Positions 1-11,835 are shown, counted from the stretch's first letter. The stretch is DNA of 64,000 bases from Coprinus comatus (GCA_034638255.1 JAWPGT010000021.1:124001-188000); one strand, 5' to 3'. Notes: a model not told the origin generated them from the sequence alone. Numbers and translations: made by a program.

Positions 1-2
1 CT

Positions 3-2405
3 GCCACTGATCAACGTAGAGATCTACGAACACCCCCAAATCCTCCTGATGACCTCTTTGACGGAATGTCAGATGATGGATCAGACACAGATTATTTCGA
101 TTTCCCAGCAGATCCCCCTGCTATTCCTCCGAAGACACCGAGTAATCCTACTCGACCTTCAGATCCGCCTACACCACCAGCTCGCGATCCCTCTATCCCA
201 CCTCCTCCAACTCCCTCTCCTAAATCTCCCTCCAGACGACCAAAAGTCGAAACAGAGGATGAAGATGATGGATTGAGTTATGCGAGTGAGGATTCCCTTG
301 ATCATCACCACCATGATGGTCACAATCACGATCATAGAGATCATTATCATCCGCCTGAGACACCAAGAAGGTCTCAACCTGAAAGAGCACAACGTCCCTT
401 ACCAAAACGTGCTCAAGAAGGTCCTTCTTTCGAACCGCGCCGTTCAGGCCGCGAACGAAAAGTCCCGGAAAGACCCGATAATGCCTACGGACATAAGCAT
501 CCGTCTGAAATTCTCCGTGATTATGATACCATTTCTCTGGAAGAACCTGGTCCATCAAACCGGTTCAAGATGCCTCGTGGCAGACCTCAAAATCTATCTG
601 ACGAAGAAGCTCGCCAACGGCTTGAGCAATATGGTGAAAACTATAAACGTTGGATGGAGAGTCAAGGGGAGCGCAATCCTGCTGCACCTCCTGAAGATGA
701 GGATGAAATGCAACAACGGCTTTCCAGGGAAGGGGGGTTAGAATGGATTAATATTTTGCTGACAAAAGCCAAACTTGCGCATAGTAATGCTGCAAAAATC
801 CCTGTTCAATTCCGTGATCTTGGTAAACTTGATCCAGAAGAAAGACAGAAATGGCTGGAAGCATGCAAAGAAGAGTTGACAGCGCTTAAGAAGCGCAAGG
901 TATATGAAATCGTGGATCTCCCTAAGGGGAGGAAAGCTATTCAAAACCGATGGGTTTTCAATGTCAAAGGAGATGGCCGGAAACGTGCTCGTCTCGTGGC
1001 AAAAGGTTTCTCTCAAGTTGAAGGTATCGACTTTGATGAACTATTTTCTCCAGTCGTACGTTATGAGTCCACTCGTATCCTTCTCGGCTTAGCAGCTTTG
1101 AATGATTGGGATATTGAGGCTGTTGATGTAAAAACAGCGTACTTATACGGAAAACTGGATGAAGAAATCTATATGAAACAACCCGAAGGTTTCATCCAGG
1201 AAGGGAAGGAGAATAAAGTCTGGAGGTTACGTCGCGCATTGTACGGCCTTAAACAAGCCGGACTGGCCTGGTGGAAGGAAATGGCAACTTCCATGAAAGA
1301 TCTAGGCTTCAGTCGATGCGAATCCGATGCAGGCGTATACATCTACCGAGACAAGAAAACTGGCAAGATCTGCATTGCTGTTGTCTATGTCGATGACGTA
1401 CTATTCATGGGAAATGACTCCGCCCTACTTAAAAAGTTAAAAGGGAAGTTCATGAAGCGTTGGGAATGCCGTGATGCCGGTGAAGTTAAAGAATTTCTAG
1501 GCATGCGCATCCGCCGTGATAGGAAGAATCGAAAAATCTTCTTGGATCAAGCTTCTTACTTACAAAAGATCCTTGAACGATTTAAGATTGACGGTGCAGG
1601 CAGAGAAACCAAACCGGCGCGAACTCCGCTGCCAGAAGGTTACCATGCCGTTCCAAACACTGGCCCTGTCAACGCCACGCTTCGAACACGCTACCAACAG
1701 GTGATTGGATCACTGTTGTACTTGATGATTGGAACTCGCCCGGACATTGGGTTTGCAGTTACTAAATTGAGTCAACATGCCCACAACCCCACTGAAGAGC
1801 ATCTCAAGCGTGCTCTATACATTTGCCGATACCTTCTCGCTACCAAGGAATACCACATGGTGCTTGATGGAGGAAAAGGTGAAGGTTTTATCACCTATAG
1901 TGATTCAGATTGGGATAGTGATCCAACGGACCGTCGTTCTCAGACAGGCTACTTCACGTCTCTAGCCTCCTGTCCAGTTGCATGGGTCAGTCGATCGCAA
2001 AAGACAGTTGCCTTGTCCTCTACTGAGGCTGAATATATGGCGCTTTCTGATAGCTGCCGTCAAGCTGTGTGGATCCGTCAGTTAATGATGGAACTTGGTT
2101 TATCTAACGGTGAACCAATGGAAATTTGTGGAGACAACATGGGCTCCCTCTTCATCGCTCAAAACCCTACAGTTGAGAAGAGGTCAAAACACATTGACAT
2201 CAAATTCCACTTCATTCGGCAATGTCTTGCTGATAAGAAGGTTCTGTTATTTTTCATCCCTGGCACTTCTAATCCCGCAGATCTTCTTACAAAGAACCTT
2301 GGTCGAATTAAATTTGAGAACTTCAGGAACAGTCACTTTGGTTTAGTGTTTTCGTCCCCAACCTTTGCTGCTTCCAAGCGCACTTTAAAAAATAATATGG
2401 ACTAG
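3..2405 (+). CDS. Copia polyprotein, C-terminal part (reverse transcriptase and RNase H)
   Basis: The frame is open from the window edge, so this is a 5'-truncated polyprotein; the first Met at 66 is probably internal. About 780 residues are visible. First comes a Pro/Ser- and acid-rich linker with a striking His-rich patch (about nt 297-350). The copia reverse transcriptase follows: KTAYLYGKL, then YVDDVLFMG, which holds the catalytic Asp pair. Copia RNase H is next, with YSDSDW and SSTEAEYMAL, and the protein ends with the DLLTKNL motif seen at copia termini. No internal stops occur, so the visible part looks intact. The enzyme copies element RNA into DNA inside virus-like particles. The gag-integrase half is not visible. 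Confidence 0.93.
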   Translation, partial: ATDQRRDLRTPPNPPDDLFDGMSDDGSDTDYFDFPADPPAIPPKTPSNPTRPSDPPTPPARDPSIPPPPTPSPKSPSRRPKVETEDEDDGLSYASEDSLDHHHHDGHNHDHRDHYHPPETPRRSQPERAQRPLPKRAQEGPSFEPRRSGRERKVPERPDNAYGHKHPSEILRDYDTISLEEPGPSNRFKMPRGRPQNLSDEEARQRLEQYGENYKRWMESQGERNPAAPPEDEDEMQQRLSREGGLEWINILLTKAKLAHSNAAKIPVQFRDLGKLDPEERQKWLEACKEELTALKKRKVYEIVDLPKGRKAIQNRWVFNVKGDGRKRARLVAKGFSQVEGIDFDELFSPVVRYESTRILLGLAALNDWDIEAVDVKTAYLYGKLDEEIYMKQPEGFIQEGKENKVWRLRRALYGLKQAGLAWWKEMATSMKDLGFSRCESDAGVYIYRDKKTGKICIAVVYVDDVLFMGNDSALLKKLKGKFMKRWECRDAGEVKEFLGMRIRRDRKNRKIFLDQASYLQKILERFKIDGAGRETKPARTPLPEGYHAVPNTGPVNATLRTRYQQVIGSLLYLMIGTRPDIGFAVTKLSQHAHNPTEEHLKRALYICRYLLATKEYHMVLDGGKGEGFITYSDSDWDSDPTDRRSQTGYFTSLASCPVAWVSRSQKTVALSSTEAEYMALSDSCRQAVWIRQLMMELGLSNGEPMEICGDNMGSLFIAQNPTVEKRSKHIDIKFHFIRQCLADKKVLLFFIPGTSNPADLLTKNLGRIKFENFRNSHFGLVFSSPTFAASKRTLKNNMD

Positions 2406-2450
2406 TGAGTATTGGCGCTTAATTGTCGACTACGCTTACGAAAAGGGGAG

Positions 2451-2831
2451 TGTTGGAAAATACGGACTATTAATAGATAGTCACATGACATTTTCATTTC
2501 GTTTTACTTTCATCGTTTCATTACGCTTTGCATTATGTGGCAGCTCCTTATTGGTTGTAGTTAGCGTTTCACCTATGTGTTTCAACCCCTGTATCAACTC
2601 CTGTTTCATGTATAATTACCTGACACGTAGTAGACACCTGACTCCTTTCTAGTCGTAGCACGGACCACTTCATTATCATATAAGTAGTGTACTTTCTCTC
2701 TTGTATTCTACGGTTCTCGAACTACAAAGTTCTCTTACACTCTATTCTCTCCACCAAGCAAACATACTAACTACCACTTCGTGCGTATCATTATATTGCT
2801 ATGTCTACATGCATACGCGTTGCTTTCAACA
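2451..2831 (+). repeat. 3' LTR of the left copia element
   Basis: The repeat starts TGTTGGAAAA directly after the purine-rich tract AAAAGGGGAG and ends TTTCAACA, giving the expected TG...CA ends with a short TGTTG/CAACA inverted repeat. It is 381 bp long. A TATA-like ATATAAG lies near 2680. The partner LTR is outside the window, so the boundary rests on terminal motifs only and the target-site duplication cannot be checked. Confidence 0.7.
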
Positions 2832-2905
2832 GCTCCTTCCCAGTCCATGTAACGATGATTACTAATACTTGAGCACAAGTTTTACTGAAACTTTGTCGTC
2901 ATCAT

Positions 2906-3183
2906 CACTGGGTGTTGTTTACCCTTTTTCATGGGATAAAAGGGTAAAGATATGCCAAAGATATTAATAATATCTATAACCATGTCCCATGCCTTATATG
3001 GTGAAATATATTTTAAAGATATTGGAGAAAATAAACATAACCTACGTTTTTTCGGGTTTTTTTTAATAATATTTTAAAAATCTTTTATTATATAAGGCAT
3101 GGGACATGGTTATAGATATTATTAATATCTTTGACATATCTTTACCCTTTTATCCCACGAAAAAGGGTAAACAACACCCAGTG
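2906..3183. mobile_element. Foldback/MITE-like element with ~100-bp terminal inverted repeats
   Basis: The first ~100 bases (from CACTGGGTGTTGTTTACC) are almost exactly the reverse complement of the last ~105 (ending ACAACACCCAGTG), with an AT-rich spacer of about 70 bp. The arms share blocks such as AAGGGTAAAGATATG and CATGTCCCATGCCTTATAT. There is no coding capacity. This is the structure of a non-autonomous DNA transposon or foldback element; a transcript would form a long hairpin. I see no clear target-site duplication, and the mobilising family is unknown. Confidence 0.75.
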
Positions 3184-4354
3184 TATAGTGGCACAAAGAT
3201 TATTTGGAGGTGTTTGCCCATCAATTCGCATCATCATTCCATCATTACCCAGCATCTTCTGCAATAAGCAACTCTTGTGCGTTAGAGAAGGATAATGTGT
3301 TTGTATCAAAGGTTTACAAACATTTTTGAGCTTGTATTACATAGGGCCAAGTTTATATTACACCAAAATGTATTTAAGACTGGCAAAGATAAGCTTTTAG
3401 TGTGTACATATATGAACCCCTCATAACATGAAAACCTCTTCATTATTGCTGGTTGCACTAAAATATGTTCAATACTCAATCTCCGGGTGCCCCTTCAACT
3501 TGTTGCAGTACAGGCCAAGTACAGGCAGTATTTGCATAGACGCGTCGAACTGACGTCGAACGTTTTGAACATTTTTGGAAGCGCTCGAAGCGACAAAAAT
3601 ACATTGTTCCACAGAAATGGTGACGGCTCGGTATGCCGGACCTAACCCACAATTTCCACGTGATGACAATCGGACAAAGATCGGATTGTACATGGCCAAG
3701 TCCTAAGATGCGTTCTTCGATTTCCTCTCTTCCCTATTTGAATCAAGTTGAAAGAGCCATTCTTAAATCTTCCACCTCCGTAATCACCTCCGAACACGAC
3801 TGCCACAGTGTCACCTACACTTAGTTACTTGGCGGCGGGGTTCTCAATGTAAATAGAACTGGGCCCTGTTTCAGGAATCAGTTCACAACATTGCTGGAAA
3901 TTGAGAAGGCCTTGAAAATTACTTTCATACTCACTGCCCTCATGTTTAAGAGGGTTTATTTTCTCTTTCAACGACATCATTGTCTAGTATGTCTATGTCC
4001 TAGAAATCCATGCCCCATGGGATAGATACATCATCTATGGTATGATCCCAATTTACCCCTCAAGGGTGAGTGCTTCGGTGATATCCAGGTGAAAAATGGG
4101 AGTTTTGAATTCCTTAGCAATCTGCTGATTGCGATGGTCAAGGAAATGACACTTGGTTCTTAATTTGCGCACCAATGTACGTATCTGAATTTCTACTAAG
4201 AGAAGCTGTACGGGGAAAATACCCCTCTATTCTTTGGCAAAGATCTGTTACGGCACATAGAGGTATATATTTTTGGCATGCAGAAGTGGAAACATATATA
4301 TATATAATTGCGCGTACATCTCAAACGCGACTCGACGCGTGTTCTACCACTACG
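3184..4354. other. Intergenic, no gene recognised
   Basis: Between the foldback element and the first GMC gene only short unsupported open frames are seen. An AT-rich stretch with a TATATATATA run near 4295 lies just upstream of the GMC start and could hold its promoter. Confidence 0.4.
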
Positions 4355-6706
4355 ATGGTGTTTGGACATATGCTCATTCCGCTTTGCTCACTTCTGTTTG
4401 CACTCACGCAGAACGCTTTCGCAACTCGATACTTCCAACATTTCAGCGATCTTCCCACTGACCAACTCTATGACTTCATAGTCATTGGTACTGGTGCCGG
4501 TGGAGCAACAGTAGCAGGAAGACTTGCAGAAGACAGAAGGCTCAATGTACTTGCCATTGAAGCAGGACCTTTGTATGTATAAAGGGACCTGGCGAGATGT
4601 TTCATTAATATTAAATTTTTCAGGGACACCGACTTCCCAAATGTTGCAATTCCTGGCCTTCAAATATCTTTGCCAGGGGGTTCCATTGACTGGAACTTCA
4701 CCACTGTTCCTCAGGTTAATGCTGGTGGGCGCGTTATGCCCTATTCTAGAGCCAAAGTCCTTGGAGGATGCACGTCTCATAGTGAGTACTCTAGCCTGAT
4801 ATTTTCGAATATGTATAAACTAGTTCATTGCTTTAGATGGCATGGTTTACACTCGTGGATCCAGAGACGACTATGATAGATATGCGAGAACAGTGAACGA
4901 CCCCTCGTTCTCATGGGACTCCATGCAAAGGTACATTCGTAGGGTTAGTTAATCCTATTGCTCAATGTTACCATCCCTGCTAATTCAAATGAAGAATGAA
5001 AGGCTTCAGTTTAACAGTAATATTACAGGTCACCTTGACCCTTCAATTCATGGTCGACAAGGAAGGATTGCAGTCTCCGCTCCTTTCACAGAGCATCCTG
5101 TCAATGATTTGTCCCTGGAGACCACAAGAGTCTTGCCAGAAGAGTTTCCGTTTAAACTAGATTACAATGACGGTATGCCTATTGGGATAGGTAAGTGAAA
5201 TGTTAGAAAATCTCAGGTGTCTCGGGGATTGATTTGTGAGTTTGAAGGTTGGCTTCAATTGACTATCGACAATGGTGTTAGGAGTAGCTCAGCTGCAGGA
5301 TACATCCGTACCGCTCGGGATAACCTTCATGTACTCCTCAATACCCAAGTCACACGTGTACTTTCCAGTTCCACCAATGTCACTGAGTTCCGTACAGTAG
5401 AGATAGGAACAAATGCACTGGGTAAGCTAGCATATCTTTTTCCATGTAAAAATCGGATGATTGAAGTTCAATTTCACAGACCTGCATCAAATTACTGCGG
5501 AACGGGAAGTCATTATATCCGGAGGTGCCATCAATAGTCCGCAAATTCTGCTTGCTTCAGGAATTGGTCCTAGATCCGAATTAGAACCGTTTGGAATCAA
5601 TGTAACCGTAGACAACCCAAGTGTTGGTAAGAATCTTAGTGAACAGCCCTCTTTATTTGGGTTCATTGAAACAACATTGCCATCTTCCTTGGGATCGTAC
5701 GTTCAGGTTATATTCTCATGCTTTTTTCAACTGAATACTGAGAACTGTTTAGTTTCAATGTGACCACTGCTCTCGAGCAATGGCAGGAATCACACACTGG
5801 GCCATTAGCCAATATACAACTCCTCCCGCTTGTCGGATGGATGCGAGTTCCAGCGAACTCTTCTGTCTTAAATGGACTTACAGATCCCGTTCCTGGAGCC
5901 AATTCCCCTCATCATGAGCTCTTATTCCCGGTATGCAAACGATTCTCACATTCAGACTACAATCCATAACACGCGAACCTTCAGGGCGTCGTGAACCTTA
6001 CGGACCCATCCATTATTCCTATGCTTCCTCCATCTCTTCCAGGTGTGTAACATGCAACCCCATCGTCGTCACCCGGGCACGCCTACTGAATAAATTATAT
6101 ATCTACCAGATGGGTTGGAATTGGGCTTGACCTTTGCTGCAGTGAACTTACACCCTCTTTCTCGTAGGTTTCCCATTTGCCAAATTTGTCTAACTTAGTG
6201 ATTTCTCTGCAGGCGGGTCCATTACGCTTAATTCAAGTGATCCCTTTAATAACCCTAATATCGATATAAACATATTCGATTCAGAGGTAGACGTAATACT
6301 CATGCGAGAAAACATCCGGGCGATTCAAAGATTTTATTCTGCTTCTCCATGGAATAGTACGGTTGGGGATATGATTTTGCCTCCAGCCAATATTACTACA
6401 TCGGATGAACAAATGGACGAATATATGCGTCAAGTAGTCTCTCCAACACTTCACATTGTTGGATCATTATCTATGTCTCCAAGAGGAGCGAGATGGGGTG
6501 TAGTTGATCCTGATTTTCGCGTGAAAGGTACGACTGGCTTAAGGGTGGTGGATGCTTCTGTCTTGGTATGTGGTGTCTCCTGTAACAATACAGATATATT
6601 AACAAGTTTTCTTTAGCCTTTCATGCCTAGTGCGCATACTCAAGTGCCTGTTTATGCTTTTGCTGAGCTTGCTGCCGAATTGATTCGAAATGCTTGGAGG
6701 AATTAG
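4355..6706 (+). CDS. GMC oxidoreductase 1 (aryl-alcohol oxidase/pyranose dehydrogenase-like), secreted
   Basis: Eleven exons: 4355-4572, 4624-4781, 4837-4943, 4995-5190, 5248-5421, 5480-5696, 5753-5930, 5985-6042, 6110-6163, 6213-6565 and 6617-6706. All junctions are GT-AG and all phases close, giving 600 aa. A signal peptide (about residues 1-24) precedes the FAD-binding GTGAGG at 45-50. GMC signature 1 lies around [11 protein letters not shown] and signature 2 is [15 protein letters not shown]. The catalytic His pair of the GMC fold is H534 (LHIVGSLSM) and H578 (SAHTQVPVY). A His/His pair is typical of aryl-alcohol oxidases and pyranose dehydrogenases. The enzyme would oxidise aromatic alcohols or sugars outside the cell, passing electrons to O2 (giving H2O2) or to quinones; the substrate cannot be read from sequence. 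It is a tandem duplicate of the next gene. Confidence 0.93.
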
Positions 6707-7971
6707 TTTCACATTGATAATGTATATAGAAATGGTATGGTGGACCGTGGTATATACTGTTCAAATTTTCGACATTGCTAGTAAATAACAGGAGTTCACA
6801 GCCTTTCTGCTTCAACCCAATCTAGCGTCACTTTCGCCGTATAAGTTGTTCTATTTTGATAGTTCTTTGTTGTAAAACCGTTTTCTGATTGGGAAACCCA
6901 CATAAGGATCCATGATGCCGGAGGTTCGACAGCTTCGCTGAGTTATCGGATAAACTATCACGACAGGAATGCATTCCCACGAGAGGGGTTGATCTCCGTG
7001 ATCTCCTGTGATCTCTCATTAATCTAATACTCTCCCCACCTATAACCTATACATCTCCAAGCAATAATGGCACTAAAATTGAAGTCCTATTTCCTTTTGA
7101 AACACTCTGACCTGGAGAGGTCTTACCCGAGTCCTACCCCTGCACAGGAAAGTGCGCGACTAGGTCCTTGTGCCGAGAAGACGCGTAGACATGTTAATGG
7201 CACGTCCTTGATTTACATCTCCACCCTTTGAGCTTCGGGCTCTAAATCTTCAATTTCCCTTATGCACATCTCAAGCCTGGAAAAAAAATCTTAGTGAGTA
7301 TCGCACAATTCGAAAAAAAGAGCTGCAGGCCCATCCCCAAAGTTTTCATGTGTTGGAGGAGAAATCATATATTACGAAGTTGGAACTGTCGTCTTTGATT
7401 CCAAATATGTATACATATACGTAACTCGCCACCGATATGTATCTGGTTTCAGTTTTACAGAATGGTACGTTATTATTTCTATCTCGGCATCGCACACTCA
7501 ACATTGGTGAAGGTTCAGCCAACTATTAAATCCAACTGTGAGACATCTTCCAGACAAGCGTCTTAACCTACTGTTTGAGTAGTGTTTGAATTCTATGTCT
7601 AACAGCATCCTAGTTTCTGAGAGAAAACTTGTGGAAGCCGATCTTCTTTCTCCATGGGGTACTTGTGTAAACTTTGTCATGGGTGTAAGGAGGACTCCAA
7701 GGTCACTAAATATACATGGTAAGAATCTGGAGAAAAAGAGCGTGGAACCCCATACTCATCGCTGACTTTTCATTCCTCATTCACACAGAGACATGCTGTT
7801 ATGTTTATTCTTACTGATTGCTGCGAAAAGCTGTGCGGGGGAGACAACTGGTGACTTGATACTTTGGTAATCATCTTTTCTCATGTTAGGCGCACAATCC
7901 TGTATAAATTGAACACGAAGAACCTAAGATCGCGTACTAAGCCAATTTTCAGCTTCTCATTCAATAATCCT
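6707..7971. other. Intergenic between tandem GMC genes
   Basis: About 1.26 kb separates the stop of GMC 1 from the start of GMC 2. No open frame of note is present, and I did not see a leftover gene fragment. A TATAAATT sequence near 7902 lies about 70 bp before the GMC 2 start and may be its TATA box. Confidence 0.4.
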
Positions 7972-10330
7972 ATGGCTTTTGGACTGAGGCTTCTCTCGTA
8001 CTGCTCCCTTGTCCTCGTACTCACGCAGGACGCATTCGCAACTCAGTACTTCCAACATTTTGATGACCTTCCTACTAACCTACGCTATGACTTCATAGTG
8101 GTTGGCACTGGTGCTGGTGGAGCAACAGTGGCAGGAAGACTTGCAGAGAACAGACGGTTTAATGTACTCGCAATTGAAGCTGGACCTCTGTATGTGCTAT
8201 GAAGACGTTGGCAGTGCTATCTCTAGCTGATGTCGGATTATTCAGTGATACAGATATCCCAAACGTTGCAGTCCCTGGCCTTCAAACAACCTTGATGGGA
8301 GGTCCCATAGACTGGAACTTCACCACTGTTCCTCAGGTTAACGCTGGTGGGCGCGTCATGCCTTATGGAAGGGCGAAAGTTCTCGGAGGATGTACCTCTC
8401 ATAGTAAATATGCCTAACATTGAGGTTATCCAATCTCATGCCAACACGTTTATCATTCTAGATGGCATGGCGTATACCCGTGGATCCAGAGATGATTATG
8501 ATAGATATGCGAGAACACTCGATGATCCTTCATTCTCGTGGGACTCTATGCAAAGGTATATTCTTAGGGTTAGTTTTTCCTGTTACCAAATACCATAATC
8601 CTACTAATTTTAATCAAGAATGAAAGGATTCAATTTAACAATAATGTTACTGGTCATTTTGACCCATCAATTCACGGCCGACGAGGGAGTATCGCAGTCT
8701 CTGCTCCTTTCACAGAGAGTCCTGTCAACGACATGTTTCTTGGTACTTCAGATGTTCTGCCGGAGGAGTTTCCTTTCAAGTTGGACTACAATGATGGAAC
8801 GCCTCTTGGAATAGGTAGGCTGAATGGAATGAGCACAAGAACCTTAGTGATACTAAATATGGCTCTCAAGGTTGGGTCCAATACACGATTGACAGAGGTG
8901 TTAGGAGCAATTCGGCCGCAGGATACATCCATAATGCCAGGGATAATCTCCATGTACTCGTCAATACCCAAGTCACTCGTGTACTTTCCAATTCTACTAA
9001 TAGTACCGAGTTCCGTACAGTGGAACTAGGAACAAATACGCAAGGTAGGTTTACGCTACGTTCTTATCCACATGCCCAGCTTAAGTTTAAATTCTTGCAA
9101 TACAGATTTGCATCAAATTACTGCAGAACGGGAGGTCATCATATCAGGAGGTGCCATTAATAGTCCACAAATTCTCCTCGCATCAGGAATTGGCCCAAGA
9201 TCTGAATTAGAGCCCCTCGGAATCAACGTAACAGTGGATAACCCAAGTGTTGGTAAGAACTTTAGTGATCAAGTTGCAATCTTTGGGCTCTTTGATACCA
9301 GCACGTTGCCACTTACTTTCGAGTACGTTAAGACTACCGTCAAATTTCGTCCAACATGGACACTAATACGTCCTGCAGTTTCAACGTATCTACTGCTCTC
9401 GAGCAATGGCAGGAATCACATACCGGGCCATTGGCTGTACCTGGTCTAGGTTTCGTTGCATGGACAAGACTTGCAGATAACTCATCTGTATTGGACGGCC
9501 TTATCGACCCCGTGCCTGGATCCAACTCCCCGCATAATGAGTTCTTGGCCGTTGTACGTAGATTATTCTACCTTGCTTCAGTAATACTCACTGGATTTTA
9601 CAGGGTGTTGTGGACTTCACTGAGCCAATTGCCGGTCTTCCTTTTGACCCATCCTTGCTTCCTGGTATGTGTCATATAAGTATATCAGGCAGTATTCGTT
9701 TGACTGGAGTATACTACTAGATGGATTGGAGTTGGCTATGGTTTACTTAGCGATCGGCTTACACCCACTTTCACGTAAGTCTACGCATTAATCTAATCTA
9801 TTGGATATCAATGATGCCCTCTTTGAACAGGTGGTTCCATTACGCTTAATTCAACCGACCCATTCACCAGTCCAAACATCGATATCAACATGTACGATTC
9901 TGAAGTAGACTTAGCCCTCATGAGAGAAAACATTCGATCTTTGCAAAGATTCTTCGCTGCTTCTTCCTGGAACGGCACAGTCGGTGACATAATTTTACCT
10001 CCTGCTAACATTACTTCATCGGACGAACAATTGGACCAGTACATGCGAATTCTATCAGCTCCAGCACTTCATGTCGTTGCCACTCTATCTATGTCTCCAA
10101 AAGGAGCAAGTTGGGGCGTAGTCGATCCTGATTTCCGTGTTAAAGGTACGACTGGTTTGAGGGTCGTGGATGCTTCTGTTTTGGTATGTCCAATAATCAT
10201 TGTTGCAATTCCGGCGTTGTTCTGAAATATAAATGTTTAGCCATTCATGCCTAGTGCGCATACTCAAGCCCCTGTTTATGTCTTTGCCGAGTTTGCTGCT
10301 GAACTCATTCGAGATACTTGGAGCAATTAG
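7972..10330 (+). CDS. GMC oxidoreductase 2 (tandem paralog), secreted
   Basis: Eleven exons: 7972-8189, 8246-8403, 8462-8568, 8619-8814, 8871-9044, 9106-9322, 9379-9553, 9604-9664, 9721-9774, 9831-10183 and 10241-10330. Nine of the eleven exons have exactly the same length as in GMC 1. Exon 7 is 3 nt shorter and exon 8 is 3 nt longer, so the product is again 600 aa. The signal peptide, FAD motif [21 protein letters not shown] and catalytic pair H534/H578 are all conserved. The introns differ in sequence while the exons stay similar, which points to an older duplication under selection. Variation is concentrated around exons 6-9, which could affect substrate access. The expected role is the same as for its neighbour; the precise substrate is unknown. 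Confidence 0.93.
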
Positions 10331-10804
10331 TTTTTTATGATGTATATTCATTGGTTTCCAAGTATTTAGTTAAGGATATTGTTTGATCCACAATCTATAT
10401 GAAACTGCTCAGGAGTGCTCGCAAGGAAACTCTATTCACTCCTAACTTGCATCTTCAAACTTGCATCTTAGAACTTAGTATTCAGTGAGATTCTTGCCTC
10501 CAAAGAAACAAGCATAAAATTATTCAGCCAAGTTCCGCTCGGCGTTGGTTAGTCGACCTCATTCCTGATCGGATATGCCACAAATTCGCCAAGTGTAGTA
10601 TAACCAAGTTCAAAGCAAATTTAAGGTGAACTTCGGTCATGATTTATAAGGAATGATTTTGTTTGTTCATGATTGAACCGGAGAGGTCAGATTGTATTGG
10701 CCGAAGCGCCGTTCCCTGACCCCGTACGATGTTACAGAATTAGCCTTCCTCTTGATTTCTCACCCTCACCTACTTCACTACCGGGTTCCTCTACAATCTT
10801 TTCG
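10331..10804. other. Intergenic, no gene recognised
   Basis: This holds the 3' flank of GMC 2 and the upstream region of the next small gene. I saw no motif beyond ordinary AT-rich sequence. Confidence 0.35.
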
Positions 10805-11252
10805 ATGGGTGACGTTGGTCTTTGCTTCGCATACTTGAGCAGCTGGTGTTGTAAGTCGTATTTACACTCCTCTTCTCATACTTGGAGCACCTTCTCACGA
10901 AACTTATTATATCCCCGAAACGCGTATTTCTTCAGGTTGTATCAAGGCTGAGCCTAGTGCAGATGAAAACAGGTTTGGAAACGCGTCAAGGAAACACCCA
11001 AAAGAACAAGAAGTAGATGATGCTTTCATGGCAAGGGATTTTACACAGGACAAGTCTGGAAGATTCAATAAGCGCGGGGAGCAAATGCAGCCAACTTTGA
11101 TGCCGTTACCAGTACTACAACCCTTGGAGCCTTTGGAACCGTTCAAGGGCATGGGCACTAGTGCTGACCCTGAAACGATACCTGCCACCCAGTCTGAGGC
11201 CAAGCAGAATGGTACGAGTGCACATGACGCTACAATACCCTCTGCAAAATAA
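10805..11252 (+). CDS. Small hypothetical protein with putative N-terminal lipid anchor
   Basis: Two exons, 10805-10850 and 10936-11252, encode about 120 aa across an 85-bp GT-AG intron. I do not recognise the family. The N-terminus reads MGDVGLCFAYLSSWCCCIKA: a Gly at position 2, as in N-myristoylated proteins, followed by a Cys cluster split by the intron that could be palmitoylated. This resembles dually acylated, membrane-tethered peptides. The rest is hydrophilic and low in complexity, with a Pro/Leu/Glu stretch (LQPLEPLEPFKG) and no enzyme motif. The intron position and clean phase support it as a real gene; its function is unknown. Confidence 0.55.
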
Positions 11253-11835
11253 TCACCTTCCATGGAGTGGTGAAGTGGAGTTAGTTTGTTATCAATTTAT
11301 TTATCTTGTGTTTTGACTAACTACTTTATCTATATCAGCTTTTATTTCTTTGTTACATCTAAGATTTTTCGTATATTACCTGTCGTCGGACTCACATACC
11401 CCTCTTTTTGGACCATTTCTTTTTAATTTTTCCTGTACATATTTATTCAGACCAAGGTATTATCTTTTCCGTATTGACCCTCTTCGCTTGTTCTCAGTAG
11501 GGTCGCACTGTCATTTTCTATATCTTTCCTCATCTTCAGTCGACATCGTATAACCATATATCATCATCAGCTTTTCAAGGTGAAAATTCTTGGAACTCGG
11601 AGCCGTCTCAACTTTGTTAACGGGATTTCTAAGCCGAATAGGCGGTGTTCGGGCTCCGGAGGTTACACCGGCGGAGGCATTGGTTGATCCGAGTTTAATA
11701 TATTTTTAATTTGGCAAAATTGTATATTAATTCTTTGCCTCGATCACGGTTTACACCCTGTATCACTCAGGCATCATTAATTCATTGCTCTCGGGAACTA
11801 CATTATAACATTCACAATCCTATAGAACTAAGTTT
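11253..11835. other. Intergenic between convergent genes
   Basis: The region is T-rich, with a short GC-richer island near 11600-11690 that contains no recognisable gene. It separates the 3' ends of the small protein gene (plus) and HsbA-like gene A (minus). Confidence 0.35.

Larger units (their letters stand above)
1..2831 (+). mobile_element. Ty1/copia LTR retrotransposon, 3' part (cut by window edge)
   Basis: This is the 3' half of a Pseudoviridae-type retrotransposon in forward orientation: a reverse transcriptase/RNase H coding region, a purine-rich tract at about 2440-2450, and a 3' LTR. The order (RT, RNase H, polypurine tract, LTR) is the Ty1/copia one. The 5' LTR, gag, protease and integrase lie outside the window, so completeness cannot be judged. 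It differs in sequence from the copia element at 43978-48517, so at least two copia families are present. Confidence 0.9.

Noticed and set aside
6627..7019. Minus-strand open frames downstream of GMC 1
   Set aside because: They lack starts in good context, splice logic or motifs, and overlap the GMC terminal exon region.
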